8,953 bases of DNA from an uncultured Bacilli bacterium (GTDB taxonomy: Bacteria > Bacillota_I > Bacilli_A > RF39 > UBA660), in contig CANQDN010000054.1 of the NCBI GenBank assembly GCA_947593275.1, forward strand, positions 1 through 8,953. The letters run 5' to 3'. Below the pieces are notes generated by a model. It did no database searches and was not told the DNA's origin. It worked only from the letters and a program-made list of their open reading frames with translations. The position numbers were made by a program, and so were the translations under genes. How positions within the stretch are numbered: the stretch's first letter is position 1; every line of letters begins with the position of its first letter. This document shows, piece after piece, positions 1-5,502 of the stretch.

Positions 1-16
1 TCTTTACTATTTCAAT

Positions 17-70
17 AGAGAACTTTTCATTTAAAATTCTTTTTCAGAAAAGAGAACTTTTCACTTAAAA
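17..70. repeat. Pair of 20-bp direct repeats upstream of the first TasA-like gene
   Basis: AGAGAACTTTTCATTTAAAA at 17-36 recurs at 51-70 with one T-to-C change, 34 bp apart start to start, close to three helical turns. The core TTTTCAYTT appears again inverted at 91-99 (AAGTGAAAA) and as TTATCACTT at 111-119, so the repeats look like regulator-binding sites or remnants of local duplication. No coding sequence is visible in 1-153. Confidence 0.6.
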
Positions 71-89
71 GTCACAATATAAGCTATAA

Positions 90-120
90 AAAGTGAAAAA
101 TGTATTTAATTTATCACTTT
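90..120. repeat. Imperfect inverted repeat upstream of the first TasA-like gene
   Basis: AAAGTGAAAAA (90-100) faces TTTATCACTTT (110-120), with one mismatch in 11 pairs, followed by more T residues. The same structure, perfect, lies upstream of the second TasA-like gene at 800-833. It overlaps the candidate -35 hexamer at 111-116. It could be an operator or a terminator-like hairpin for something upstream of the window. Confidence 0.5.
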
Positions 121-140
121 TTTATGTTATTATATATAAT
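111..140 (+). promoter_or_regulatory. Candidate promoter of the first TasA-like gene
   Basis: TTATCA (111-116), an 18-nt spacer and a perfect TATAAT (135-140). The expected start of transcription is near 147, only about 7 nt before the ATG at 154 and inside the ribosome-binding stretch GGTGAT (142-147). Either the message is nearly leaderless or the real promoter lies further upstream. The arrangement is repeated at the second gene, which supports its being functional. Confidence 0.4.
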
Positions 141-153
141 ATGGTGATAGTAT

Positions 154-777
154 ATGAAAGTAAAGGATATTATCAAAAGACAAACAACAATGATTGCTTT
201 AGCAGTTATAGTAGTAGTGGTGGCAACTTTAAGTGTTAGTTATGCGATATTTTTTGATGTTTCGCAGAATAAGAATGATCAAGTTATAACTGCGGGTAGT
301 TTGTCATTAACACTTAGTGGAATAACAGAACTTAAAGAACTGGATGTTACTAGTGATGAGTCAGGTAAAACCGGAAAATCTATTTCATATACTTTAGAAA
401 ATAAAGGAAATTTACCAGCAACATATAAAATTTATATATATGCCTCTGCAGATAGCGTATCAAATATTGTAGATCAAGTATCAGTATATGCTCCGTCTAC
501 TTCGGGGGCTAATGATGTAAAAAAATTGATAAATTTAGATAGTAATGGTACTGAAGGTTTAACGTTGGATAATTGTACAGGTACTGGAAATTTATGTAAA
601 TTATTTTTGTTAGATAGTGGGACAGTTGCTGCGAATACAAATGAAAGTCAAAAAAAATTGTATATTTGGGTTTCTGAAGATGGCATCGAAGATGAATTAA
701 ATGGAAGTTTAAATCTTAATTTATATATGGTAAATGAAGTTGATGAAGAAACTGCAACATCATCAGTTACTCCTTAA
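154..777 (+). CDS. TasA/camelysin-like secreted protein, copy 1
   Basis: A 207-residue protein that I place by resemblance in the TasA/CalY type of SipW-dependent secreted fibre proteins. It has a basic N-terminus (K2, K4, K8, R9), a hydrophobic segment at about 13-34, and then the family-like run SYAIFFD at 29-35 followed by AGSLSLTL at 47-54. The likely cleavage is after A31, by analogy with TasA. The segment LENKGNLPATYK (81-92) resembles the N-x-G beta-strand motif of TasA-like proteins. Cys141 and Cys148 may form a disulfide. TasA proteins assemble extracellular fibres in Bacillus biofilms; that role is only inferred here, and no SipW peptidase or partner gene lies in the window. The ATG at 154 follows GGTGAT at 142-147, and no other start keeps the signal segment. 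It is a tandem duplicate of the next gene. An unrelated membrane-anchored surface protein remains possible. Confidence 0.75.
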   Translation: MKVKDIIKRQTTMIALAVIVVVVATLSVSYAIFFDVSQNKNDQVITAGSLSLTLSGITELKELDVTSDESGKTGKSISYTLENKGNLPATYKIYIYASADSVSNIVDQVSVYAPSTSGANDVKKLINLDSNGTEGLTLDNCTGTGNLCKLFLLDSGTVAANTNESQKKLYIWVSEDGIEDELNGSLNLNLYMVNEVDEETATSSVTP

Positions 778-799
778 AACATTAATTAGATAATTTATT

Positions 800-836
800 A
801 AAGTGATAAAAATATATTGTAATTTATCACTTTTTT
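800..836. terminator. Hairpin with T-tract between the two TasA-like genes
   Basis: AAAGTGATAAA (800-810) pairs perfectly over 11 bp with TTTATCACTTT (823-833) around a 12-nt loop, and the T run extends to 836. It fits an intrinsic terminator for the first gene, though the stem holds only two G-C pairs. The right arm also contains the candidate -35 of the second gene (824-829), and a near copy stands before the first gene, so an operator is an equally good reading. Confidence 0.5.
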
Positions 837-852
837 ATGGTATTATTATACT
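824..852 (+). promoter_or_regulatory. Candidate promoter of the second TasA-like gene
   Basis: TTATCA (824-829), a 17-nt spacer and TATACT (847-852). As at the first copy, the -10 is only 13 nt from the ATG at 866, so the predicted transcript would begin within or after the GGTGAT ribosome-binding sequence (855-860). Confidence 0.42.
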
Positions 853-865
853 ATGGTGATAGTAT
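848..865. repeat. Perfect 7-bp dyad spanning the -10 and ribosome-binding region
   Basis: ATACTAT (848-854) and ATAGTAT (859-865) are exact reverse complements around GGTG, ending directly at the ATG at 866. The first gene has the same layout at 136-153 (ATAATAT, GGTG, ATAGTAT) with one mismatch. In DNA it could be an operator; in RNA it would put the ribosome-binding GGTG in a hairpin loop. Confidence 0.55.
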
Positions 866-1498
866 ATGAAAATAAAAGATATTATCAAAAGACAAACAAC
901 AATGATTGCTTTAGCTGTTATAGTGGTAGTTGTAGCAACTCTAAGTGTTAGTTATGCGATATTTTTTGATGTTTCTAAGAATGCTAATGATCAAGTTATA
1001 ACGGCAGGTAATCTATCACTAACGATAAGCGGAATAAATGCTTTAAAAGAAATTGATGTTACAAGTGATGAAACAGGTAAGACTGGTGATCATATTTCAT
1101 ATACTTTAGAAAATAAAGGAAATTTGCCAGCAACATATAAATTATATTTATATGCCAGTAGTGATAGTGATTCAAATATTGTAGATCAAGTAAAAGTATA
1201 TGCTCCATCTACATCTGAAAGTGCGAGTAGTAATGGTGTAAAATTAACTAGCTTAACAAATGATGGTGCGACTTTAGAAGGCGATGATCAAAATTCATGT
1301 ACTTCGAATAACGATAAATTATGTAAATTGTATTTGTTAGATAGTGGTAATATTGGAGCAACTTCAAATGGAACTCAAAAAGAGCTATATATATGGATTT
1401 CCGAAGATGGAATCGAAGATGAATTAAATGGAAGTTTAAATCTTAGTTTATATATGGTAAATGAAGTTGATGAAAATGCAGCTACAGCTTCATCTTAA
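866..1498 (+). CDS. TasA/camelysin-like secreted protein, copy 2
   Basis: A 210-residue paralogue of the preceding gene. By eye, 101 of the first 120 residues are identical without gaps. The C-terminal stretch from LYIW (174-177) through the acidic GIEDELNG to the YMVNEVDE run (196-203) is also nearly identical. The region between (about 117-172) differs in sequence and length, and carries its own pair Cys145/Cys153. The signal segment (about 13-34), SYAIFFD (29-35) and AGNLSLT (47-53) are kept, so the same export route and fold are inferred: a TasA/CalY-like extracellular subunit. Conserved ends with a variable centre suit two subunits of one fibre, or one subunit with a diversified exposed face. 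The start is ATG at 866 after GGTGAT at 855-860. A strong terminator follows, so the gene probably ends its transcript. Confidence 0.75.
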   Translation: MKIKDIIKRQTTMIALAVIVVVVATLSVSYAIFFDVSKNANDQVITAGNLSLTISGINALKEIDVTSDETGKTGDHISYTLENKGNLPATYKLYLYASSDSDSNIVDQVKVYAPSTSESASSNGVKLTSLTNDGATLEGDDQNSCTSNNDKLCKLYLLDSGNIGATSNGTQKELYIWISEDGIEDELNGSLNLSLYMVNEVDENAATASS

Positions 1499-1509
1499 AA
1501 TTATAAAAT

Positions 1510-1536
1510 AATATCTCCTAAAAGGGAGATATTTTA
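1510..1536 (+). terminator. Intrinsic terminator after the TasA-like pair
   Basis: AATATCTCC (1510-1518) pairs perfectly with GGAGATATT (1525-1533). A T-G wobble closes an AAAA tetraloop, and the right arm runs into a short T tract (1532-1535). It lies 12 nt after the stop of the second gene. Confidence 0.8.
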
Positions 1537-1542
1537 AAATGC

Positions 1543-1580
1543 AAAAAAAAATTAAAAAAATTTTAAAAAAAATTAATTTT
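1543..1580. other. 38-bp pure A/T stretch with phased A and T tracts
   Basis: Positions 1543-1580 contain only A and T, in runs of 9, 7 and 8 A separated by short T runs. The block is flanked by GCAAAA (1541-1546) and TTTTGC (1577-1582), which are complementary. Such A-tracts are expected to be stiff and curved. It lies immediately before the first of three 20-bp dyads. Confidence 0.6.
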
Positions 1581-1684
1581 GCAGATTTTACTAAATCTGC
1601 AGCTATTTTTGGCCATTTTTAGCAAAAAACGGCCTTTTTTATGCAGATTTTAATAAATCTACACGCAGATTTAGTTAAATCTGT
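1581..1684. repeat. Three copies of a 20-bp dyad, GCAGATTT-N4-AAATCTGC
   Basis: The copies are at 1581-1600 (spacer TACT, perfect 8-bp arms), 1643-1662 (TAAT, right arm ending CTAC) and 1665-1684 (AGTT, right arm ending CTGT). Centres are 62 and 22 bp apart. The last copy ends three bases before the -35 box at 1688. Their position suggests operator sites for the downstream gene; cruciform or REP-like elements are alternatives. Confidence 0.7.
1611..1640. terminator. GGCC hairpin with T6 tail between dyads
   Basis: GGCCATTTTT (1611-1620) can pair with AAAAACGGCC (1625-1634), with one A-C mismatch, around a short loop, followed by TTTTTT (1635-1640). Read on the minus strand the same stem is also followed by T residues, so it could stop transcription both ways. 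It may insulate the downstream promoter from the TasA-like genes. Confidence 0.5.
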
Positions 1685-1687
1685 AAT

Positions 1688-1716
1688 TTGACATTAGTTT
1701 GTTTTTGTTATATTAT
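1688..1716 (+). promoter_or_regulatory. Near-consensus sigma-A promoter of the small gene and ddl
   Basis: Perfect TTGACA (1688-1693), a 17-nt spacer and TATTAT (1711-1716). Transcription would start near 1723, leaving a leader of about 20 nt with GAGG at 1731-1734 before the ATG at 1742. The third GCAGATTT dyad abuts the -35. Confidence 0.8.
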
Positions 1717-1741
1717 TAGAGCATAGAAAAGAGGCGAACTA

Positions 1742-2092
1742 ATGTATAGAAATGAAACTGAAAATGTAGAAGTATATTTTATATGTTACAAGAAAGAGGA
1801 AATGAGTCTGGTGGAGACTTATTATGATGAAATACTGGATATTCATTATTGGTATTTTAATGCTTATTTGGCATATAAAGAGTGGAAAAAGAGGTTTATA
1901 GGGCTGCACTTTAGTAAGTTAACTAAAGATATACTTACAATCGCGGCGAGCAGATACCTTATGTATTTGTTAGAAAATCAAGATTTTAAAAATGAAAAAG
2001 AACATGAAAGGATTTTAAAGGATTTAAATATTATGAAAAGTAAATTGGAAAAGATAATTAAGAATAATGATTTTAATATTTTTTTAGATTGA
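1742..2092 (+). CDS. Unrecognised 116-residue protein upstream of ddl
   Basis: I do not recognise this protein. It is predicted soluble, with no signal peptide or clear membrane span. An aromatic-rich N-terminal part (YYDEI...HYWYFNAYLAYKEW at about 27-48) leads into a lysine/glutamate-rich, helical C-terminal half (about 80-110) that could form a coiled coil. The start ATG at 1742 has AAGAGG seven nt upstream and a near-consensus promoter behind it. An internal ATG at 1802 also follows an AGAGG, but with only two nt between, too close for good initiation. The gene ends in TGA, which supports the standard code. The next gene, ddl, starts 44 nt later with no terminator between, so co-transcription is likely; this says nothing firm about function. 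Base composition matches the neighbours. Confidence 0.7.
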   Translation: MYRNETENVEVYFICYKKEEMSLVETYYDEILDIHYWYFNAYLAYKEWKKRFIGLHFSKLTKDILTIAASRYLMYLLENQDFKNEKEHERILKDLNIMKSKLEKIIKNNDFNIFLD

Positions 2093-2136
2093 TTTTTAAA
2101 GAAAATGAATATAATTAGATGGAAAGGGGTTATAAA

Positions 2137-3186
2137 ATGAATATTGCAGTTATTTTTGGAGGGAAATCAACGGAACATGATATCTCTTTAATGTCTGGGA
2201 CTAGTGTGATTGCTAATTTAGATAAAGATAAGTATCATATTTTTCCTATTTATCAGGATACTTTGGGTAATTTTTATGAATATAAAGAGGATATAAACAA
2301 TATTAAAGCTTTTAATGTTGGTGATAAGATAACTAATATTGTACTAATAGATAATATTATTAACTATTTAAAAGATATAGATGTTGTATTTCCGGTTTTA
2401 CATGGGTTATATGGGGAAGATGGAAGTATTCAAGGGATGCTTTTTATGCTTGGTAAAAAGTATGTTGGAAGTCATGTTTTAGCATCCTCTTTATGTTTAG
2501 ATAAAATATATACAAAGGCTTTATTAAATGGCACTAAAATTGATATGGCTAAATATCTTTGGGTTCAAAAACAATCTTTAGATTATTTGGTAGTTGATGA
2601 AAAATTTAATAGGATTAGTTTAGATTTAGAGAAATTAGATAGCAAAATAAAGGAAACGCTCAGTTATCCAGTTTTTATTAAGCCATCTAATCTAGGATCT
2701 TCGGTTGGAGTTAATAAAGCGAGTAACAAGGAAGAACTAAAGAAGTTTTTGGATATGGCTTTTTTATATGATTCTAAAGTGTTAATTGAGGAAGAAATAA
2801 AAGGAAGGGAAGTAGAATGTGCAATACTGGGGAATGACGAGATATTTGCAAGTACAGTGGGAGAAATTGTTTTTGATGAAGATTTTTATTCTTATAATTC
2901 TAAGTATATAAATGAGAAGTCTAAAATTATTATTCCAGTAGATATTTCTATAACTTTAATAAATGAGATAAAAGATATAGCTAAAAGAGCTTATTTTGCT
3001 TGTGGTTGTCAGGGTTTAGCGCGAATTGATTTTTTTATTCAAGATAATACTAATAGAATTATTCTAAATGAAATTAATACAATGCCGGGATTTACAAAAA
3101 ATAGTATGTATCCTAAATTAATGGAATATGAGGGTTATAGTTATTCTAAATTATTAGATAAACTTATAGAATTAGCGGTAAAATAA
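2137..3186 (+). CDS. ddl: D-alanine--D-alanine ligase
   Basis: ATP-dependent cytoplasmic ligase that joins two D-alanines for the peptidoglycan stem peptide. The 349 residues match the usual family length. Visible motifs in order: GGKSTEHDISL (8-18), HGLYGEDGSIQG (89-100), the ATP-grasp lysine and serine loop KPSNLGSSVGV (182-192), EVECA (225-229), the omega-loop region FYSYNSKY (250-257), and the metal-binding ARIDFF (295-300) and NEINTMPGFT (311-320). The start is placed at ATG 2137 because GGAAAGGGG (2121-2129) lies seven nt upstream and the protein then begins MNIAVIFGG, as family members do. An in-frame ATG at 2119 would put this ribosome-binding site inside the gene. The Tyr-containing omega loop favours D-Ala over D-lactate as acceptor, an inference. 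It probably shares a transcript with the preceding small gene. Confidence 0.95.
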   Translation: MNIAVIFGGKSTEHDISLMSGTSVIANLDKDKYHIFPIYQDTLGNFYEYKEDINNIKAFNVGDKITNIVLIDNIINYLKDIDVVFPVLHGLYGEDGSIQGMLFMLGKKYVGSHVLASSLCLDKIYTKALLNGTKIDMAKYLWVQKQSLDYLVVDEKFNRISLDLEKLDSKIKETLSYPVFIKPSNLGSSVGVNKASNKEELKKFLDMAFLYDSKVLIEEEIKGREVECAILGNDEIFASTVGEIVFDEDFYSYNSKYINEKSKIIIPVDISITLINEIKDIAKRAYFACGCQGLARIDFFIQDNTNRIILNEINTMPGFTKNSMYPKLMEYEGYSYSKLLDKLIELAVK

Positions 3187-3219
3187 AAAAACAAATAGCT
3201 TTTTTACTATTTGCTTTTT
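3185..3219. terminator. Bidirectional terminator between ddl and lexA
   Basis: CAAATAG (3192-3198) pairs with CTATTTG (3207-3213). On the plus strand a T run follows at 3215-3219. On the minus strand the stem is followed by seven T residues (complement of 3185-3191). It lies between the converging ends of ddl (3186) and lexA (3225), so it can serve both. Confidence 0.75.
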
Positions 3220-3224
3220 AAATT

Positions 3225-3848
3225 TTAAAACTTGCGATAGAGTCCAATAGCTTTTCCAAGAATAGTGACATTATTTAAAATGATGGGAGCCATTGTATCA
3301 TTTTCGGGTTGTAGTCTAAAATGATCTTTTTCTTTATAGTAAGTTTTTAAAGTAACTTCATTTTGATCAGTCATTGCCACTACTATATCACCATTTCTGG
3401 CAGTGCTTTGTTTTTGGACAATTACAATATCGCCATCAAATATTCCAGCGTTGATCATTGATTCTCCACTGACATTTAAAGTAAAAATAGTTTCTTTGGC
3501 AGGGATTAAACTTACAGGTAGACTGAAAAATTCATTTGGTCTTTCAATTGCTTCAATGGGAGAACCTGCGGTTACTTTTCCTAAAAGAGGAACTTTAACT
3601 AATTCTTCTTCCTTGTCTAAATATTCATTATCCACTAATAATTCCATTGCTCTAAATTTGTTATTATCAACTTTTAAGTAACCAGCGTTGCATAATTTTT
3701 TTACATGAGTGTGAACTGTTGCAGGGCTAGATAATCCTAAACCTTTTCCGATTTCTCTAATAGAAGGGGGATAACCATGTTCAGCAGAAAATTTTTTAAT
3801 AAAGTCTAATACATTGTTTTGTTTTTCTGTAATTTGTTTTAAATTCAT
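3225..3848 (-). CDS. lexA: LexA, SOS-response repressor and self-cleaving protease
   Basis: Repressor of DNA-damage genes. It cleaves itself when stimulated by RecA filaments, releasing the SOS regulon. The N-terminal winged helix-turn-helix is seen at about 26-58 (PPSIREIGKGLGL, then SSPATVHTHVKKL). The cleavage bond is Ala94-Gly95 in VTAGSP. Catalytic Ser130 is in SGESM and Lys168 in VTLKTY, the same spacing as in Bacillus LexA. The 207 residues are the normal length. The start is ATG at 3848: GGAGG (3859-3863 on the complement) sits ten nt upstream and the protein begins MNLKQITEKQ. A longer frame reaching a TTG at 3902 runs through the promoter and is rejected. A weak LexA-like site lies in its promoter spacer, suggesting autoregulation. 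It is divergent from a small membrane-peptide gene with a strong LexA box. Confidence 0.96.
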   Translation of the reverse strand: MNLKQITEKQNNVLDFIKKFSAEHGYPPSIREIGKGLGLSSPATVHTHVKKLCNAGYLKVDNNKFRAMELLVDNEYLDKEEELVKVPLLGKVTAGSPIEAIERPNEFFSLPVSLIPAKETIFTLNVSGESMINAGIFDGDIVIVQKQSTARNGDIVVAMTDQNEVTLKTYYKEKDHFRLQPENDTMAPIILNNVTILGKAIGLYRKF

Positions 3849-3869
3849 AAGAATCTTACCTCCATTTAA

Positions 3870-3898
3870 ATAATAGCATAAAAACGTATGATTGTCAA
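3870..3898 (-). promoter_or_regulatory. lexA promoter with a weak LexA-like site
   Basis: On the minus strand: TTGACA (3898-3893), a 17-nt spacer and TATTAT (3875-3870), just upstream of GGAGG. The spacer overlaps CAATCATACGTTTT (3894-3881), which agrees with the Bacillus SOS-box consensus CGAACRNRYGTTYC in most right-half positions but lacks a good CGAAC half. Autoregulation would therefore be weak. Confidence 0.72.
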
Positions 3899-3987
3899 AC
3901 AACAGTATATATTTTTTATTATTTACACGTTTTTTTAACTATTTTGGGGTATTTTAAAATTTTTTTGTCAAATTTAAAAATAAATAC

Positions 3988-4017
3988 TTGAGCGAACACA
4001 TGTTTTTGCGATATAAT
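3988..4017 (+). promoter_or_regulatory. SOS-controlled promoter of the small membrane peptide
   Basis: TTGAGC (3988-3993), an 18-nt spacer and a perfect TATAAT (4012-4017). The LexA box fills the first part of the spacer. Transcription would start near 4024, directly before the strong ribosome-binding site AAGGAG (4026-4031). Confidence 0.78.
3993..4006. promoter_or_regulatory. LexA (SOS) box
   Basis: CGAACACATGTTTT matches the Bacillus LexA consensus CGAACRNRYGTTYC at every position except the last. It lies between the -35 and -10 of the divergent small gene, so bound LexA should block polymerase. A second, poorer site, CGATATAATGTTCG (4009-4022), has a perfect right half and covers the -10. 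Confidence 0.82.
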
Positions 4018-4039
4018 GTTCGTGTAAGGAGTGATAAGA

Positions 4040-4177
4040 ATGAAAAAAGTTTTAATTAATTATGGAGGGGTAATAATATTTTATTTGGTGATATTTGTGG
4101 GAATAGTCGCGATAAGTAGTAGACTTAATTATGTAAATAATTTAAATAATGAGGAGTTAAGAATAATAAATAATTAA
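4040..4177 (+). CDS. SOS-controlled single-span membrane micropeptide
   Basis: A 45-residue protein starting at ATG 4040, eight nt after a full AAGGAG ribosome-binding site and behind a promoter containing a LexA box. The N-terminus is MKKVLINY. One hydrophobic helix covers about residues 10-27 and ends at Arg28. A short, Asn-rich hydrophilic tail of 17 residues follows, with Glu38, Glu39 and Arg41. The positive-inside rule places the tail outside. I do not recognise the sequence. In Bacillus and Staphylococcus the gene beside lexA is often an SOS-induced cell-division inhibitor with an N-terminal membrane span (YneA, SosA), and in Caulobacter SidA is a membrane micropeptide with this role. 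By position, regulation and topology, a division inhibitor is the leading inference; a TisB-like membrane toxin is the alternative. It has no LysM domain. Confidence 0.78.
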   Translation: MKKVLINYGGVIIFYLVIFVGIVAISSRLNYVNNLNNEELRIINN

Positions 4178-4182
4178 TAACA

Positions 4183-4211
4183 TTAATAAAAAGATTATTT
4201 TGTGTTATAAT
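4183..4211 (+). promoter_or_regulatory. Candidate extended -10 promoter of the M16 pair
   Basis: TTAATA (4183-4188), a 17-nt spacer and TATAAT (4206-4211) preceded by TGT, an extended -10. Transcription would start near 4218, which leaves the AGAGGTG ribosome-binding site (4219-4225) in a very short leader. No terminator separates it from the micropeptide gene, so SOS-driven readthrough is also possible. Confidence 0.55.
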
Positions 4212-4230
4212 ACTAAATAGAGGTGCCCTT

Positions 4231-5502
4231 ATGGAATACAAAAAATATGAATATCCATCATTTAATATTTATACAGTTAAAACTAATAGGTTTAAAACTT
4301 GTCATTTAGAAATAACTTTTAGATCTTTAGTTGATAAAAATAGCTTTGTTAAGACTTTTTTGGTGGATTTAATGACTGATTGCTCAAAAAAATATAAGAC
4401 TCGCAAAGAAGTGGTTAAAAAACTAGAGGAATTATATCAAGCTAATTTTTATGGGGTAACAAATAAAATTGGAAAGACACTGATGTCTTCTTTTGTACTT
4501 TCTTTTTTGAATCCTAATTATACCGAGGATAAAAATTATTTAGAAGAAGTTATAGGTCTTCCTTTTGAGATGATTATGAATCCTTTTATTAAAGCAGAAG
4601 AGTTTGATATTAAGAATTTTAATATAGTTAAAAATAGAATTCATGATGAAATTTTGGCAATTAATGAAGATATAAATAGAGTATCAATTAAAAATGCTTT
4701 AAATAATTTGGAGGGAGATACGCCTAGTAAGACAAGTATAATTGGGACTTTGGAAGATCTAGAGTTAGTTAGTCCTAAGACTTTAAATGAAGCTTATAAA
4801 GATCTTCTAAATAATAATTTATGTGATATTTTTGTTATTGGTAATTTAGATATGGATAAAGTGGCAAATATTATTTTTAAGAAATTTAAAAATCCGGTGG
4901 TAAAAACTAAAAAAGATCAATTATATGTCGAAAATATAATGCCTAAAAAAGTTAAAAAAATAACAGAACAAAGTAAATTTTTGGAGACTAATTTAGTAAA
5001 TATATATAATATTACAGGGTTAACTAAAAAAGAGAAAACGATAACTTTTTACTTTTATAACTATCTATTTGGGGGTGGAGGGTTAAATACAAAGTTATAT
5101 CAATTATTAAGAGAGAAAAATAGTTTATGCTATGGGATTAAAAGCTTATATTTAAAGTATGATAATTTACTTATGGTTGAAACTTCGGTTGATAAGAAAG
5201 ATGTTAAGAAAGCGAATAGTTTAATAAAGCAAGCTTTTAAAGAGATGAAAGAGGGCAAATTTTCGGATGAAGAACTGGAGAGTGCGAAAGCTAATTTTAT
5301 CTTTTCACTTAATTTAGCTCAGGATAATCCGGCAGGTATTATTAATAATTATGTGTTTCATGTATTAGATGATTTACCTTTGGTTGAAGATAGAATAAAA
5401 ATGGTAAAGGATATTACAAGAGAAGAAATAGTTCTAGTAGCTAAAAAAGTAAAACCAATGATTTCTTATGTATTAGAGGGAGAGCAAAATGGAAATAATT
5501 AA
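4231..5502 (+). CDS. yfmF: M16 peptidase-family protein, YfmF (YmfF) type, non-catalytic partner
   Basis: A 423-residue member of the M16 (insulinase/processing peptidase) family of the Bacillus YmfF type, linked by name to 5-aminopentanol modification of elongation factor P. It lacks the zinc motif HxxEH in its N-terminal half. It does have the features of the partner subunit in the C-terminal half: a glycine-rich loop GGGGLN (281-286) and the block LREKNSLCYGI (293-303), with Arg294 and Tyr301 as the likely substrate-binding pair. Two M16 domains, about 10-220 and 250-415, are inferred. The next gene supplies HxxEH and overlaps by 14 bp, so translational coupling and a heterodimer with one composite active site are expected. 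The start is ATG 4231 after AGAGGTG. Cytoplasmic; no signal peptide is seen. Its substrate is unknown. Confidence 0.85.
   Translation: MEYKKYEYPSFNIYTVKTNRFKTCHLEITFRSLVDKNSFVKTFLVDLMTDCSKKYKTRKEVVKKLEELYQANFYGVTNKIGKTLMSSFVLSFLNPNYTEDKNYLEEVIGLPFEMIMNPFIKAEEFDIKNFNIVKNRIHDEILAINEDINRVSIKNALNNLEGDTPSKTSIIGTLEDLELVSPKTLNEAYKDLLNNNLCDIFVIGNLDMDKVANIIFKKFKNPVVKTKKDQLYVENIMPKKVKKITEQSKFLETNLVNIYNITGLTKKEKTITFYFYNYLFGGGGLNTKLYQLLREKNSLCYGIKSLYLKYDNLLMVETSVDKKDVKKANSLIKQAFKEMKEGKFSDEELESAKANFIFSLNLAQDNPAGIINNYVFHVLDDLPLVEDRIKMVKDITREEIVLVAKKVKPMISYVLEGEQNGNN

Noticed and set aside
1581..1684. CRISPR-like array
   Set aside because: The three repeats are palindromic, unevenly spaced (62 and 22 bp), lack uniform spacers, and no cas gene is present.
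1541..1684. Replication origin or dif site
   Set aside because: The A/T block and dyads suggested an origin, but no DnaA-box pattern, dnaA/dnaN gene or dif-like core was seen.
2119..2136. Upstream in-frame ATG for ddl
   Set aside because: The ribosome-binding sequence GGAAAGGGG lies inside this extension and serves the ATG at 2137, which gives the family-typical N-terminus.
3403..3681. Plus-strand open frame of 92 codons
   Set aside because: It lies wholly antisense within lexA, has no convincing ribosome site, and its protein resembles nothing; it is a shadow of the lexA reading frame.
3849..3902. N-terminal extension of lexA to a TTG at 3902
   Set aside because: It would translate through the TTGACA/TATTAT promoter and the GGAGG site; the ATG at 3848 gives the normal family N-terminus.
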